Below the pieces are notes generated by a model that saw only the letters and a program-made list of their open reading frames with translations, searched no databases and was not told the DNA's origin. This document shows positions 1-7,708 of a DNA stretch of 64,000 nt, in pieces. The stretch is taken from NCBI GenBank assembly GCA_050948905.1, contig JBMNES010000001.1, positions 2,232,001-2,296,000 of the forward strand, in the 5' to 3' direction. Numbering within the stretch: position 1 is the stretch's first letter; each line of letters begins with the position of its first letter. The position numbers were made by a program, and so were the translations under genes. The stretch comes from DTKD01 sp050948905. GTDB lineage: Bacteria; Armatimonadota; UBA5829.

Positions 1-853
1 ATTTTACGTTCCAAAGCTCATTTGGCCCGCTTATACTTAAATTCCCTTTAGTAGCAGTGACCAGATGCATGTGCTTTGCAGATTTCACCTTTATCTGCTC
101 TCCGGTGGCCTTGATCACGCAAAAGCTGGGAAACTCCGTCAACAGCTCAGTCGCATCAGCCTGTTCGAACTCCATTCCCGCATCAAGATTCGGCGTTGCT
201 GGTCGCTCGGCCATAATCGCCTCACACCCTTCTTTAAGGTCGAGTTTTCCCCGGCTTCGAGCGCGATTATAATCATACAGGCGATAAGTCACCTGCGATT
301 GCTCACTGATCTCGAATGTCAGAAGCCCCGGCCCTATCGCGTGAACCATTCCGGTCGGCACGTTAAAATGATCCCCAGGTTTGATCGAATCCATACACCG
401 TAGCGAGGACAATACTGCCTGCTCCGGCGGATCCTGAGAACAAATTAAATCGCAGAATTGCTGTTTTTGGATACCATCGGCCAGCCCGAGATACAGATAG
501 GCATCCTCGTCGGCGTCAAGAATATACCACATCTCATCCTTATGCACATCCGGCTGCACGGGATGATTTTGAACAGACAGCTTATCTGCCGAGTCAATGG
601 CCTTCACCACAACCGGCACGTTTACCACCGAATCGAGCAGCGATCCGGCAAGAGGCCCATTGGTGATCCTGGTAACCGTGCACAGTTCCTTGTTGTCTGG
701 CGCTGTGGGCCAGGTGCTCACATCCCACGACTCCCCGATGGGATCAACGGACTCGACGACCCTGCGTCCGGGGATTCGAGCTAATCTTCCTCCTCCCCAC
801 ACTTTAGGTACTGAAATTGGCTCCAATAATAATGGATAGTTGAAACCGGCCAA
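1..853 (-). CDS. manA: Mannose-6-phosphate isomerase, class I (3' end cut by window edge)
   Basis: The product interconverts fructose-6-phosphate and mannose-6-phosphate in the cytosol, feeding GDP-mannose synthesis or mannose catabolism. Reading the minus strand gives 284 uninterrupted codons that run off the left edge. The zinc-site motifs of type I phosphomannose isomerases are visible: SVQNHP (H97), KDEMWY (E107) and PTGMVHAIGPG (H171). The start is TTG at 853, chosen because an AGGAGGG ribosome site lies 5-8 nt upstream and no better in-frame start is seen. The size suits the short Bacillus-type enzyme of about 315 residues, so a few tens of C-terminal residues are missing. No gene follows inside the window. 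The identification rests on motif order and is strong; the start codon is less certain. Confidence 0.88.
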   Translation of the reverse strand, partial: MAGFNYPLLLEPISVPKVWGGGRLARIPGRRVVESVDPIGESWDVSTWPTAPDNKELCTVTRITNGPLAGSLLDSVVNVPVVVKAIDSADKLSVQNHPVQPDVHKDEMWYILDADEDAYLYLGLADGIQKQQFCDLICSQDPPEQAVLSSLRCMDSIKPGDHFNVPTGMVHAIGPGLLTFEISEQSQVTYRLYDYNRARSRGKLDLKEGCEAIMAERPATPNLDAGMEFEQADATELLTEFPSFCVIKATGEQIKVKSAKHMHLVTATKGNLSISGPNELWNVK

Positions 854-968
854 GTGATTCCCTCCTTTTACAGCAAGTTGACATGATGATACCCGCCTGG
901 CCGATGATCTGCAAGGCGGAATTGGGTGATTATTCCACTCATCATCGTAAGAATCACGAATAGTTGAA

Positions 969-997
969 TTGAATTTGCCCATTTAGCGGTATACATA
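969..997 (+). promoter_or_regulatory. Possible promoter for the STAS gene
   Basis: A TTGAAT hexamer and a TACATA hexamer are separated by 17 bp, about 90 bp before the STAS gene. The match is moderate and no other evidence supports it. Confidence 0.25.
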
Positions 998-1086
998 ATT
1001 GGGAACGCCCGCGCAAGGACCATCGTCAGAAATAATGGGAGTGTCGATGTGTCCGGCACTCTAGCGAGGCGGCGGAGAGAGGTGTT

Positions 1087-1467
1087 ATGCGAGAAGCGAG
1101 AATTGCCAGCCATCGATTTGGTTATACGCTCTGCGAGGGTTCCGCGATAGTCAGACCCGAGGGAGCATGTGATGAAGACAGAACCCAGGCATTGGCCAAG
1201 TTAGTAAACTCTCCCTTAATCGGTGCAAAAAACCTCATTCTTGATCTTAGTCGTGTTGGTTACGTCGAAAGTCCAGGATATAGGTGGTTGGTGCGTCAGA
1301 TGCAGCGCCTGGAGTCCGACGGGAAGCGATTAGTGCTGGTGGATGTGCCGCCTTCGGTTGAACGTGCGCTCAAACTGCTAAGATTAGACAGATATTTTCC
1401 GGTCGCCAAGGACGTAAAAGAGGCTCTGGCGGCCCTGGAGCAGTCGGAATCACCGCTGGTCAATTAA
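1087..1467 (+). CDS. STAS-domain protein (anti-anti-sigma factor-like)
   Basis: This 126-residue protein has the length and fold pattern of single-domain STAS proteins, which bind switch-protein kinases or other partners in partner-switching regulation. The central segment reads LILDLSRVGYVESPG, corresponding to the usual DLS...DSSG phosphorylation loop; here the acidic residue is Glu and one serine is replaced by Pro. The C-terminal half (RLVLVDVPPSVERALKLL) fits the strand-helix end of the domain. A purine-rich stretch with GAGAGGTG precedes the ATG. No cognate kinase or sigma factor is adjacent, so the gene is an orphan. It converges with the LolA-like gene downstream. Family assignment is good; the role is unknown. 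Confidence 0.75.
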   Translation: MREARIASHRFGYTLCEGSAIVRPEGACDEDRTQALAKLVNSPLIGAKNLILDLSRVGYVESPGYRWLVRQMQRLESDGKRLVLVDVPPSVERALKLLRLDRYFPVAKDVKEALAALEQSESPLVN

Positions 1468-1503
1468 TCCGCAGGCGATTCCGACGCGTCACATCTCTGT
1501 TTC

Positions 1504-2250
1504 TTATCGCTGAGTAAGTGAGAAGATCGAATCCGCCAGGCCCACATTTACCTGCACGTTTTTATAAGCCACGGTCCCAAGGTTCTGCCCGTCAGAGTTA
1601 TACATAGTCGAAGTAGTTGCAATAGGCAATTTGCCCGCCAGATTTTGGAAATCCGTATAGGTGTATCGCACTCGCATCTCGCCGCTGCCTCTGAACTTCT
1701 CGCGCTTCACCAGGCGAAGATTGTTGGCATTCAGCCATACATTGTCGTGACGCTTATCCTTGTCTCCGAACTTAGGCACCAGTTTGAGCAGGGTTACGCC
1801 GTTTTTATCAGTTGACACTACCGTCACGTTGTTGTCCGTCCAGAGGCTGCTGGAGACAAATCCGAAGTCGAGGGTATCCAGTCTCTTGCCCGGTTTATTC
1901 TTCACATCCTCAGTCTTTCGAATCATGGAGGCCAAAACGAGCTTCTTATAGCCATTTTGAATAAACGAGGCCTTAATGCCCTGTGCATATCCGTCCATGC
2001 GCAGCTTATCGGGTTTTTTATAGGAGATAACGCCCTTCTGCAGTTTTAGGATTTCGGAGTAGCCATCGCCCATATCCGAGACATTTCCTTTGTTGGCCGA
2101 GGTTATAACCATCTCAGCCTTGAAGTCTTTAAGCCCAGCTTCAGCGGTATTTACCTTTGACAGCAACTGGGCAGAAGTGATAGCCAGTGCTGCGTTCGAC
2201 ACCATGGCCACACACAACAAGATCATTGCAAAAAAACCAAGTCGTTTCAT
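1504..2250 (-). CDS. Exported LolA-like outer-membrane lipoprotein carrier/sorting family protein
   Basis: The 248-residue product starts with a clear signal peptide (positively charged KR, hydrophobic core, AxA-type end at about residue 23). The remainder has the features of the LolA/LolB/RseB fold: an early segment on induced damage or lipid-binding beta strands (FKAEMVITS), the KPDKLRM strand typical of LolA-like proteins, and a late NNLRLVKREKF strand followed by YTDFQ. Such proteins act in the periplasm as lipid or lipoprotein chaperones, but many bacterial paralogues have unknown cargo. No lolCDE genes are nearby. AT-rich DNA just upstream (around 2270-2290) could hold its promoter. The family call is reasonable; specific function is not shown. 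Confidence 0.65.
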   Translation of the reverse strand: MKRLGFFAMILLCVAMVSNAALAITSAQLLSKVNTAEAGLKDFKAEMVITSANKGNVSDMGDGYSEILKLQKGVISYKKPDKLRMDGYAQGIKASFIQNGYKKLVLASMIRKTEDVKNKPGKRLDTLDFGFVSSSLWTDNNVTVVSTDKNGVTLLKLVPKFGDKDKRHDNVWLNANNLRLVKREKFRGSGEMRVRYTYTDFQNLAGKLPIATTSTMYNSDGQNLGTVAYKNVQVNVGLADSIFSLTQR

Positions 2251-2426
2251 ATCTGTCCTTTCAACGCTTGATATAATATTCTATAGTCATTAGACGGAGT
2301 AAAAACGAGAATCTACTCGATACACTATTTTATCACGACTAAAATCTCCGACGTCGGGCTGCAAAAATTTGCTCACAAGTGTGTTCGTTCGGCACGGCAG
2401 GGGTACAATAGACGTAGAGGTGTTTT

Positions 2427-4730
2427 ATGGATACAGCAGCATATACAGTAATAGCGCTTGGCGCTGCGCTGATAATATTTATATTGATCTACTTTCTGGG
2501 AGGCTCAAAATCGGGATCAGGGCACGCTCACGAGCACGCACATACCCCTCAAAGTCGGGTCGATTTATCTTTAGGCGGTCTGCACTGTCCGAGTTGTCTT
2601 CTAGCAATAGAGAGAAAATGGAAGCAGATGGATGGCGTATTCGATGTTAATGCCAACTTCGACACGGGACGCGCCACCCTGACGTTCGATGAAAATATTA
2701 CAAGCGCGGAGCAGCTTATCGAAAAAGTGGAGTCACTCGGTTACACCGCCACTCTCGTAACCGACGACTCGGAGACAGAAACGTCCGAAGAAGCAGTAGA
2801 AGACGAAGTCGGTTACGTTAGGACCAGATTGATCGGCTCAATAATCTTGACTGCGCCCGTGGTGATTATCGCTATGGGTCTTCACGCCGTAACCCCTTCG
2901 CCGCTGATATGGGTCGAGTTCGCGCTCACAGCCGTAGTTTTATTCTGGGCAGGCGGCAGAATCCTGCGCAGCGCGTGGAGTGCGGCAAAGAACAGAACCA
3001 GCGACATGAACGTGCTCATCGCAGTCGGCACGCTCGCCGCGTTTATATATAGCACCGTTGCGACAGTATTGAATATGGGAGCAGTCTATTTCGAGACGGC
3101 GGCGGTGATCATAACCCTGATCTTGATCGGCCGATTACTCGAAACTCGCGCCCGCAGCCATACTTCCGACGCGATTCGCAAACTCCTTGATCTACAGGCT
3201 AGAACGGCCCGCGTTTTAAGAAACGGCGATGAGATCGATATCCCCATTGAGCAAGTTGTGGTGGGGGATCGTGTTCGGGTCAGGCCAGGTGAGAAGATCG
3301 CTGTTGACGGGGTCATAATCGACGGCGCATCGGCTGTCGATGAATCAATGATCACAGGCGAAAGCATCCCCGTCGACAAAAATGCGGGTGATCAGGTAAT
3401 CGGCGCGACCATAAACCGCACTGGCAGCTTTACTTTCGAGGCCACCAAGGTCGGAAGTGACACTATGCTTGCGCAAATAGTGAAATTAGTGCGACAGGCA
3501 CAGGCTTCTAAAGCTCCGATTCAGCGATTAGCCGATGTGGTGGCGAGCTATTTCGTCCCTGTAGTAGTCAGCATAGCCATAGCGACTTTTGTGGTATGGT
3601 TCGTATTCGGCACGCTCAGCCAGGCTGTGCTCAACGCGGTTGCCGTGCTTATTATTGCCTGCCCGTGTGCGCTGGGATTGGCAACACCGACGTCTATCAC
3701 AGTTGGAACCGGCAAGGGCGCGGAGAACGGCGTTTTGATCAGAAGCGCAGGCGCTTTGGAGACAGCGGGCAAGGTTACTACAGTCGTACTCGACAAAACC
3801 GGCACTATCACCCTTGGCCAGCCATCGCTGACAGACGAACAGGATATACAATCACAAGCTGAGACCCTGAAATTAGCCGCCTCAGCGGAACTTGGCAGCG
3901 AGCACCCGGTAGCCCAGGCAATTCTTCAGGCTGCCAGAGATAAGTCCATAGACACATCAGAGCCGTCGGAGTTTGAAGCCTATCCGGGAGGCGGGGTGCG
4001 CGCAGTTGTGGATGGAAAGACCGTGCTGGTCGGAACTGCGAGGTTGCAATCTGAAAATAATATAGACATCACCGCCGTCGAATCTCAGATAGAGAATCTT
4101 GAAAGCCAGGGCAAAACTGTCGTGGTCGTATCTGCGGACGGCGCTGTAACTGGCCTGTTAGCAGTGGCAGACACTCTGAAACCCGGCTCCATAGACGCAA
4201 TCGAGCGTCTGAAGAAAATGGGTCTCGAAGTCGTAATGATCACCGGAGACAACAGCCGAACCGCCGCCGCAGTCGCATCCGCAGTGGGGATAGACGAGGT
4301 TATGTCTCAAGTCCTGCCGGGAGATAAAGCGGCTCGTGTCGCAGAACTGCGTCGACAGGGCAAAATCGTGGCAATGGTTGGCGACGGTATAAACGACGCG
4401 CCCGCACTCGTCGAAGCCGATCTCGGAATCGCCATCGGAACAGGAGCGGACATTGCGATAGAGTCTGCTGACGTGACTTTGATATCCGGAGAGCTCAGCG
4501 CAGTAGTGGCGGCTATCGAGCTATCCCGCGCCACCCTGTCCAACATCAAGCAAAACCTGTTCTTCGCGTTTGTCTACAACTCACTGGGCATACCAATCGC
4601 CGCAGGGGTTCTTTATCCGCCGTTCCAGGTGCTGCTCAATCCTATGATAGCAGCCGCTGCAATGGCCGCAAGCTCGCTAAGCGTCGTCAGCAACGCATTG
4701 CGTCTAAGGGGTTTCAAAGCCTCGGTTTAG
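2427..4730 (+). CDS. copA: Copper-translocating P1B-type ATPase
   Basis: This 767-residue protein exports Cu(I) across the cytoplasmic membrane at the cost of ATP. Visible motifs in order are an HMA metal-binding domain with CPSC (C54, C57), the actuator TGES near residue 309, the membrane CPC near 412, the phosphorylated DKTGT near 456, the nucleotide-domain SEHPVA, and GDGINDAP near 652. The late YN and MxxSS motifs of transmembrane helices 7 and 8 fit Cu(I) specificity. Unusually, a hydrophobic segment (residues 5-25) and a His-rich stretch HAHEHAH (33-39) precede the HMA domain. The start ATG follows AGAGGTG. No copper chaperone or CueR/CsoR gene adjoins it. It converges on yhaM with a 5-bp gap. 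Confidence 0.92.
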   Translation: MDTAAYTVIALGAALIIFILIYFLGGSKSGSGHAHEHAHTPQSRVDLSLGGLHCPSCLLAIERKWKQMDGVFDVNANFDTGRATLTFDENITSAEQLIEKVESLGYTATLVTDDSETETSEEAVEDEVGYVRTRLIGSIILTAPVVIIAMGLHAVTPSPLIWVEFALTAVVLFWAGGRILRSAWSAAKNRTSDMNVLIAVGTLAAFIYSTVATVLNMGAVYFETAAVIITLILIGRLLETRARSHTSDAIRKLLDLQARTARVLRNGDEIDIPIEQVVVGDRVRVRPGEKIAVDGVIIDGASAVDESMITGESIPVDKNAGDQVIGATINRTGSFTFEATKVGSDTMLAQIVKLVRQAQASKAPIQRLADVVASYFVPVVVSIAIATFVVWFVFGTLSQAVLNAVAVLIIACPCALGLATPTSITVGTGKGAENGVLIRSAGALETAGKVTTVVLDKTGTITLGQPSLTDEQDIQSQAETLKLAASAELGSEHPVAQAILQAARDKSIDTSEPSEFEAYPGGGVRAVVDGKTVLVGTARLQSENNIDITAVESQIENLESQGKTVVVVSADGAVTGLLAVADTLKPGSIDAIERLKKMGLEVVMITGDNSRTAAAVASAVGIDEVMSQVLPGDKAARVAELRRQGKIVAMVGDGINDAPALVEADLGIAIGTGADIAIESADVTLISGELSAVVAAIELSRATLSNIKQNLFFAFVYNSLGIPIAAGVLYPPFQVLLNPMIAAAAMAASSLSVVSNALRLRGFKASV

Positions 4731-4735
4731 ACAGA

Positions 4736-5767
4736 TCAGTCGGCAAACGGGTCATACTCCGTGTCTGCAGAAAACAGGCCCGGCTCAAAACTCTGTTCTT
4801 CAGGTTCATTTGGGGTGGGAAGACCCTTGAAAAGCGGACGATCAAGGAAGAAGTGTCGTTTTGTGAACAGGCTGGAGCCACTGTCGTCCGCGGCATCTTC
4901 CACAGCGGCGCGATACATCGCCGCATCGGCGTCCAATTCATCAGCTACGTGCACTATCATCGCTTCAAGGCTCTTCGGTAACTTCGGAGAGCCGTATTCT
5001 TTATGGCCGTGATGAGACAGAATCGCGTGCTGCAGAGCCAGATTAAGGACCTCATCAAAGCCGTCAATTCGATCGGCGGCTTCCTTGACCATCATAGCGC
5101 CACCAACCACGTGTCCGACAAAATGACCTGCGTCGGTGAACCGAAACGCCGGCTTCCACTCATACTCCTGCATTTTGCCGATATCGTGCAACGCCGCCGC
5201 GGTCAGCAATATGTCGCGATTGACCTCCGGATAGATAGTGGCCAGCGAATTGCAGGATTTCACCACATTGAGGGTGTGCTCCAACAATCCGCCCAAATAA
5301 GCATGATGCACCCGTATCGCTGCCGGCGCCTCCTTGAACTTCCTGGACGTCTGCGGATCCTCGAAAAAAGCCGACAGCAAGGTGCGCAACTGCGGATTTT
5401 TGACCTCATCAACTATAGCCATCAGCTCTTCAAACATCTCATCGCTGCTTTTCTGCGAGACCGGCAAAAAATCCGACGGATCAATCTGGGTCGAAGGTTT
5501 CTGAATCGAATCTATTCGCAGTTGAGGCTGTCCCTGATAACTCCCGACACTGCCTCGGACTGTGACATAATCCATCTCGACAAAGCTGTCTATCTCGCCC
5601 TGCGTAGCGCCCCATTTGACTGCATTGATCGAACCGCTCTTATCGCTGAGGCTGAGCTTCAGATAAGGATCTCCAGTTCGGGTGTTGCCTACGGCCTTCG
5701 AGCTTACCAAAAACACATCCTCAATGATGTCGCCTTCACGCAGGTCAGAGATATATCGAGATTTCAT
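4736..5767 (-). CDS. yhaM: 3'-5' exoribonuclease YhaM family (OB-fold plus HD domain)
   Basis: The 343-residue protein has an N-terminal OB-fold (about residues 10-95, with the sequence KLSLSDKSGSI and a VRGSVGSYQGQPQL strand) and a central HD hydrolase domain. HD metal ligands are visible in GGLLEHT, AAALHDIGK, the GHVVGGAMMV region and LSHHGHKEYGSP. This architecture and order match YhaM/Cbf1, a Mn-dependent enzyme that trims RNA and single-stranded DNA 3' ends. The start ATG at 5767 follows AGGAGG with 5-nt spacing and lies below a consensus promoter at 5787-5815. The acidic C-terminal tail after residue 300 is poorly conserved in the family. It appears monocistronic. Confidence 0.88.
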   Translation of the reverse strand: MKSRYISDLREGDIIEDVFLVSSKAVGNTRTGDPYLKLSLSDKSGSINAVKWGATQGEIDSFVEMDYVTVRGSVGSYQGQPQLRIDSIQKPSTQIDPSDFLPVSQKSSDEMFEELMAIVDEVKNPQLRTLLSAFFEDPQTSRKFKEAPAAIRVHHAYLGGLLEHTLNVVKSCNSLATIYPEVNRDILLTAAALHDIGKMQEYEWKPAFRFTDAGHFVGHVVGGAMMVKEAADRIDGFDEVLNLALQHAILSHHGHKEYGSPKLPKSLEAMIVHVADELDADAAMYRAAVEDAADDSGSSLFTKRHFFLDRPLFKGLPTPNEPEEQSFEPGLFSADTEYDPFAD

Positions 5768-5786
5768 TACCGCCTCCTAAAGCCCA

Positions 5787-5815
5787 ATTCTAAATATCGA
5801 GCACCATCCTGTCAA
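5787..5815 (-). promoter_or_regulatory. Promoter of yhaM
   Basis: On the minus strand TTGACA (5810-5815) and TAGAAT (5787-5792) are separated by exactly 17 bp. The yhaM start codon is about 20 nt downstream with a good ribosome site between. Confidence 0.75.
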
Positions 5816-5828
5816 ACAATTTCATAGA

Positions 5829-6851
5829 CTACGAACCCGCTTTGTCCGCTGGTGCGGTAATTTTTGTCTCCGGTTTATCGGCAGGTTTCTTCGGCTTAAG
5901 AATATGCCATACCAACGGTAGCGTGGCGACCAAAAACACCGCAACTATCGCAGTCGAAATCTTCTCTTGCCGGCTCAGTCGAAATTGTCCCCAGTTAGCC
6001 GCCACCACCGCCACAGCAAGTGCTATCAACGCCGGGATATAAGGCACTAACCCGACCAGCACCGCCATCATCGTGATAGTCATAATCACAAGCACAAAAA
6101 CATAATTGCGACGAGCGTTTAATCCCAGCCTGTGCACAGCCGCAAAGACCACCGCCATAAACAACGGGTCCCCCATACCCATCATCAGGGCGGGCACAAA
6201 GGCCCCTGTTCCAGCTACAGGAATAGGCGCGCTTACCGCGCTTACGATCTCCGGCGCTTTTTCAATAACCGAAGACACCGGCCCCGCGGTCACCGTCCAC
6301 AGGTCGATTGTTGCCGCAAACATCACCACCGGCAGCAACAAATTGCGGTCTTTTATCCGCAGCGAGACTAGATAACCGACACACGACGCGCTAAGCAGCA
6401 TAATCGCATACATAAGCATCTTCAAAGCGTCCGGCTTATACAAACCGACGATTATGCCGATTTCGCGCAGGCTTGGCAGTCTATGCAGCTTTCCTACCAC
6501 ATCCAGACGCCAGAGCATCACACCGACGACGATTCCCAAAGCCACTAATAAGCCCAACAGCGTCAGCGCCGCCCTGCCAAACCCCATCCGCAGTCGTGAA
6601 AATTGATACACCACTGTAACCTGCGCCGCCATAAACGCGATAGTAGGCACAGATAACACGACGATTCCTGCTAGTGATAGCAGAATAGAAAGAGGCAGAT
6701 TAGAGGTTTTAGACGCAGATTCGATTGAAACTGCCAATGCAGACAAGAACTTAGCTTTGGGGATTCCCATCCAAAGTGCGAAATACGCCAGAAGGCTTAT
6801 CGCCAGGTAAGTAAATGGGGTTTTAAGGGTAGTTGGCTCCTGAGTTTTCAC
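5829..6851 (-). CDS. Polytopic membrane protein with presenilin-like GxGD/PAL motifs; possible intramembrane aspartyl protease
   Basis: The 340-residue protein has about nine predicted membrane segments. Segment 5 carries a single Asp in a hydrophobic setting (TID, D183), segment 6 carries GMGD (225-228), and segment 8 carries PAL (273-275). The order D helix, GxGD helix, one intervening helix, PAL helix is that of presenilin/signal-peptide-peptidase proteases, where the two Asp residues are catalytic. This is my reading of motif and topology, not a database match; the segment-5 Asp follows Ile rather than Tyr, and an extra C-terminal helix follows PAL. The GTG start at 6851 is only 6 nt after a TATAAT box, so the transcript could be leaderless. 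A Lys/Pro-rich tail ends the protein. It follows the amidase gene on the same strand. Confidence 0.5.
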   Translation of the reverse strand: MKTQEPTTLKTPFTYLAISLLAYFALWMGIPKAKFLSALAVSIESASKTSNLPLSILLSLAGIVVLSVPTIAFMAAQVTVVYQFSRLRMGFGRAALTLLGLLVALGIVVGVMLWRLDVVGKLHRLPSLREIGIIVGLYKPDALKMLMYAIMLLSASCVGYLVSLRIKDRNLLLPVVMFAATIDLWTVTAGPVSSVIEKAPEIVSAVSAPIPVAGTGAFVPALMMGMGDPLFMAVVFAAVHRLGLNARRNYVFVLVIMTITMMAVLVGLVPYIPALIALAVAVVAANWGQFRLSRQEKISTAIVAVFLVATLPLVWHILKPKKPADKPETKITAPADKAGS

Positions 6852-6857
6852 AGCGGT

Positions 6858-6863
6858 ATTATA
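6858..6863 (-). promoter_or_regulatory. TATAAT box immediately before a GTG start
   Basis: A perfect TATAAT lies 6 nt before the GTG of the GxGD-motif protein, so transcription would start at or next to the start codon. No good -35 hexamer is visible at 16-18 bp. Confidence 0.45.
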
Positions 6864-6893
6864 TCATAGGACGACCTCCCATCAGCCGCCTCG

Positions 6894-7676
6894 TTATTTT
6901 TGCAGAAATCTGCCATCTCTCTCCTTATAACCAACCGACAACAAATACTGCTCTATTCCCCTGGTAAGCGCAGCCGTCATTCGCACCTGCCCCTCGTCGC
7001 TTTTTATGAAATCCGCGTCGTGTTTGTTACTGAGAAACACCATCTCGACCGTTACAGTCGGCACTTCGCTGAATACCGAAGTCGTCAACGCGCCGTGTTT
7101 GCTGCCGACTTTTGTCTCATCGTCACCTTTGACGCCGCGATCACGCAGATAGCCCGCAAGAATACTCTGCATACCGGAATGCATCATCTCCGCAGCAGTA
7201 GCGCTGGATTCGATTACTTCTTCGGAAGGGCCGATCTGTTTGCCGATTTCGCCCTGCCGGGCAGGATAATACAGCGTATATCCCCTGCCAGGCCCAGCGT
7301 CGCAGTGCAGATGAATCGTAAGATCGGCGTTATGGTCATTGGCAATAATCGCACGGTCTTTGTTGGATAGGAATTCATCGCGCGAGTTCTTGGTTAAAAT
7401 TGCTTCGATGCCTTTAGCTTCAAGAACGGGCACGAGTCTCTGAGCTATGTCCCAGTTGATTTGTAGCTCCGTCGTGCCGTTAAGCACCCGTCGGGCAGAG
7501 TTAGTGCCGGATGGATGACCCGGATCGACGACCACTACAGGGCGCTTAGCCGACGGCTCAGCATTACGAATGACATTTACCTCATGCCATACGATAACAC
7601 CGCAGGCACAAACTACAACGATCATCGTGATCCAGGGAAACCAGGCTGCCAACACCGCCCTGTTGATGTGCCTCAT
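6894..7676 (-). CDS. N-acetylmuramoyl-L-alanine amidase (Amidase_3 family), membrane-anchored
   Basis: This 260-residue enzyme should cut the amide bond between muramic acid and the stem peptide in peptidoglycan. A single N-terminal membrane helix (about residues 12-30) anchors the catalytic domain outside the cytoplasm. The zinc site of the family is visible: VDPGHP with His, a Glu in TELQINW, LTIHLHCDA with His, and the catalytic Glu in VTVEMVFLSN. There is no cell-wall binding domain. It lies between the beta-lactamase-like gene and the GxGD-motif gene, all on the minus strand with gaps of 32-42 bp, so co-transcription is plausible. There is no strong ribosome site before the ATG. Confidence 0.88.
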   Translation of the reverse strand: MRHINRAVLAAWFPWITMIVVVCACGVIVWHEVNVIRNAEPSAKRPVVVVDPGHPSGTNSARRVLNGTTELQINWDIAQRLVPVLEAKGIEAILTKNSRDEFLSNKDRAIIANDHNADLTIHLHCDAGPGRGYTLYYPARQGEIGKQIGPSEEVIESSATAAEMMHSGMQSILAGYLRDRGVKGDDETKVGSKHGALTTSVFSEVPTVTVEMVFLSNKHDADFIKSDEGQVRMTAALTRGIEQYLLSVGYKERDGRFLQK

Positions 7677-7708
7677 CTTGCTAAACCGCCGGCCATCCGT
7701 ATTTGTGT

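Noticed and set aside
868..1113. 81-codon minus-strand frame between manA and the STAS gene with a hydrophobic stretch
   Set aside because: It overlaps the STAS start on the other strand, has no ribosome site or homology, and the region is better read as the promoter spacer.
5003..5827. 274-codon plus-strand frame opposite yhaM
   Set aside because: It is the antisense of a well-supported HD-domain gene and has no motif or start signal.
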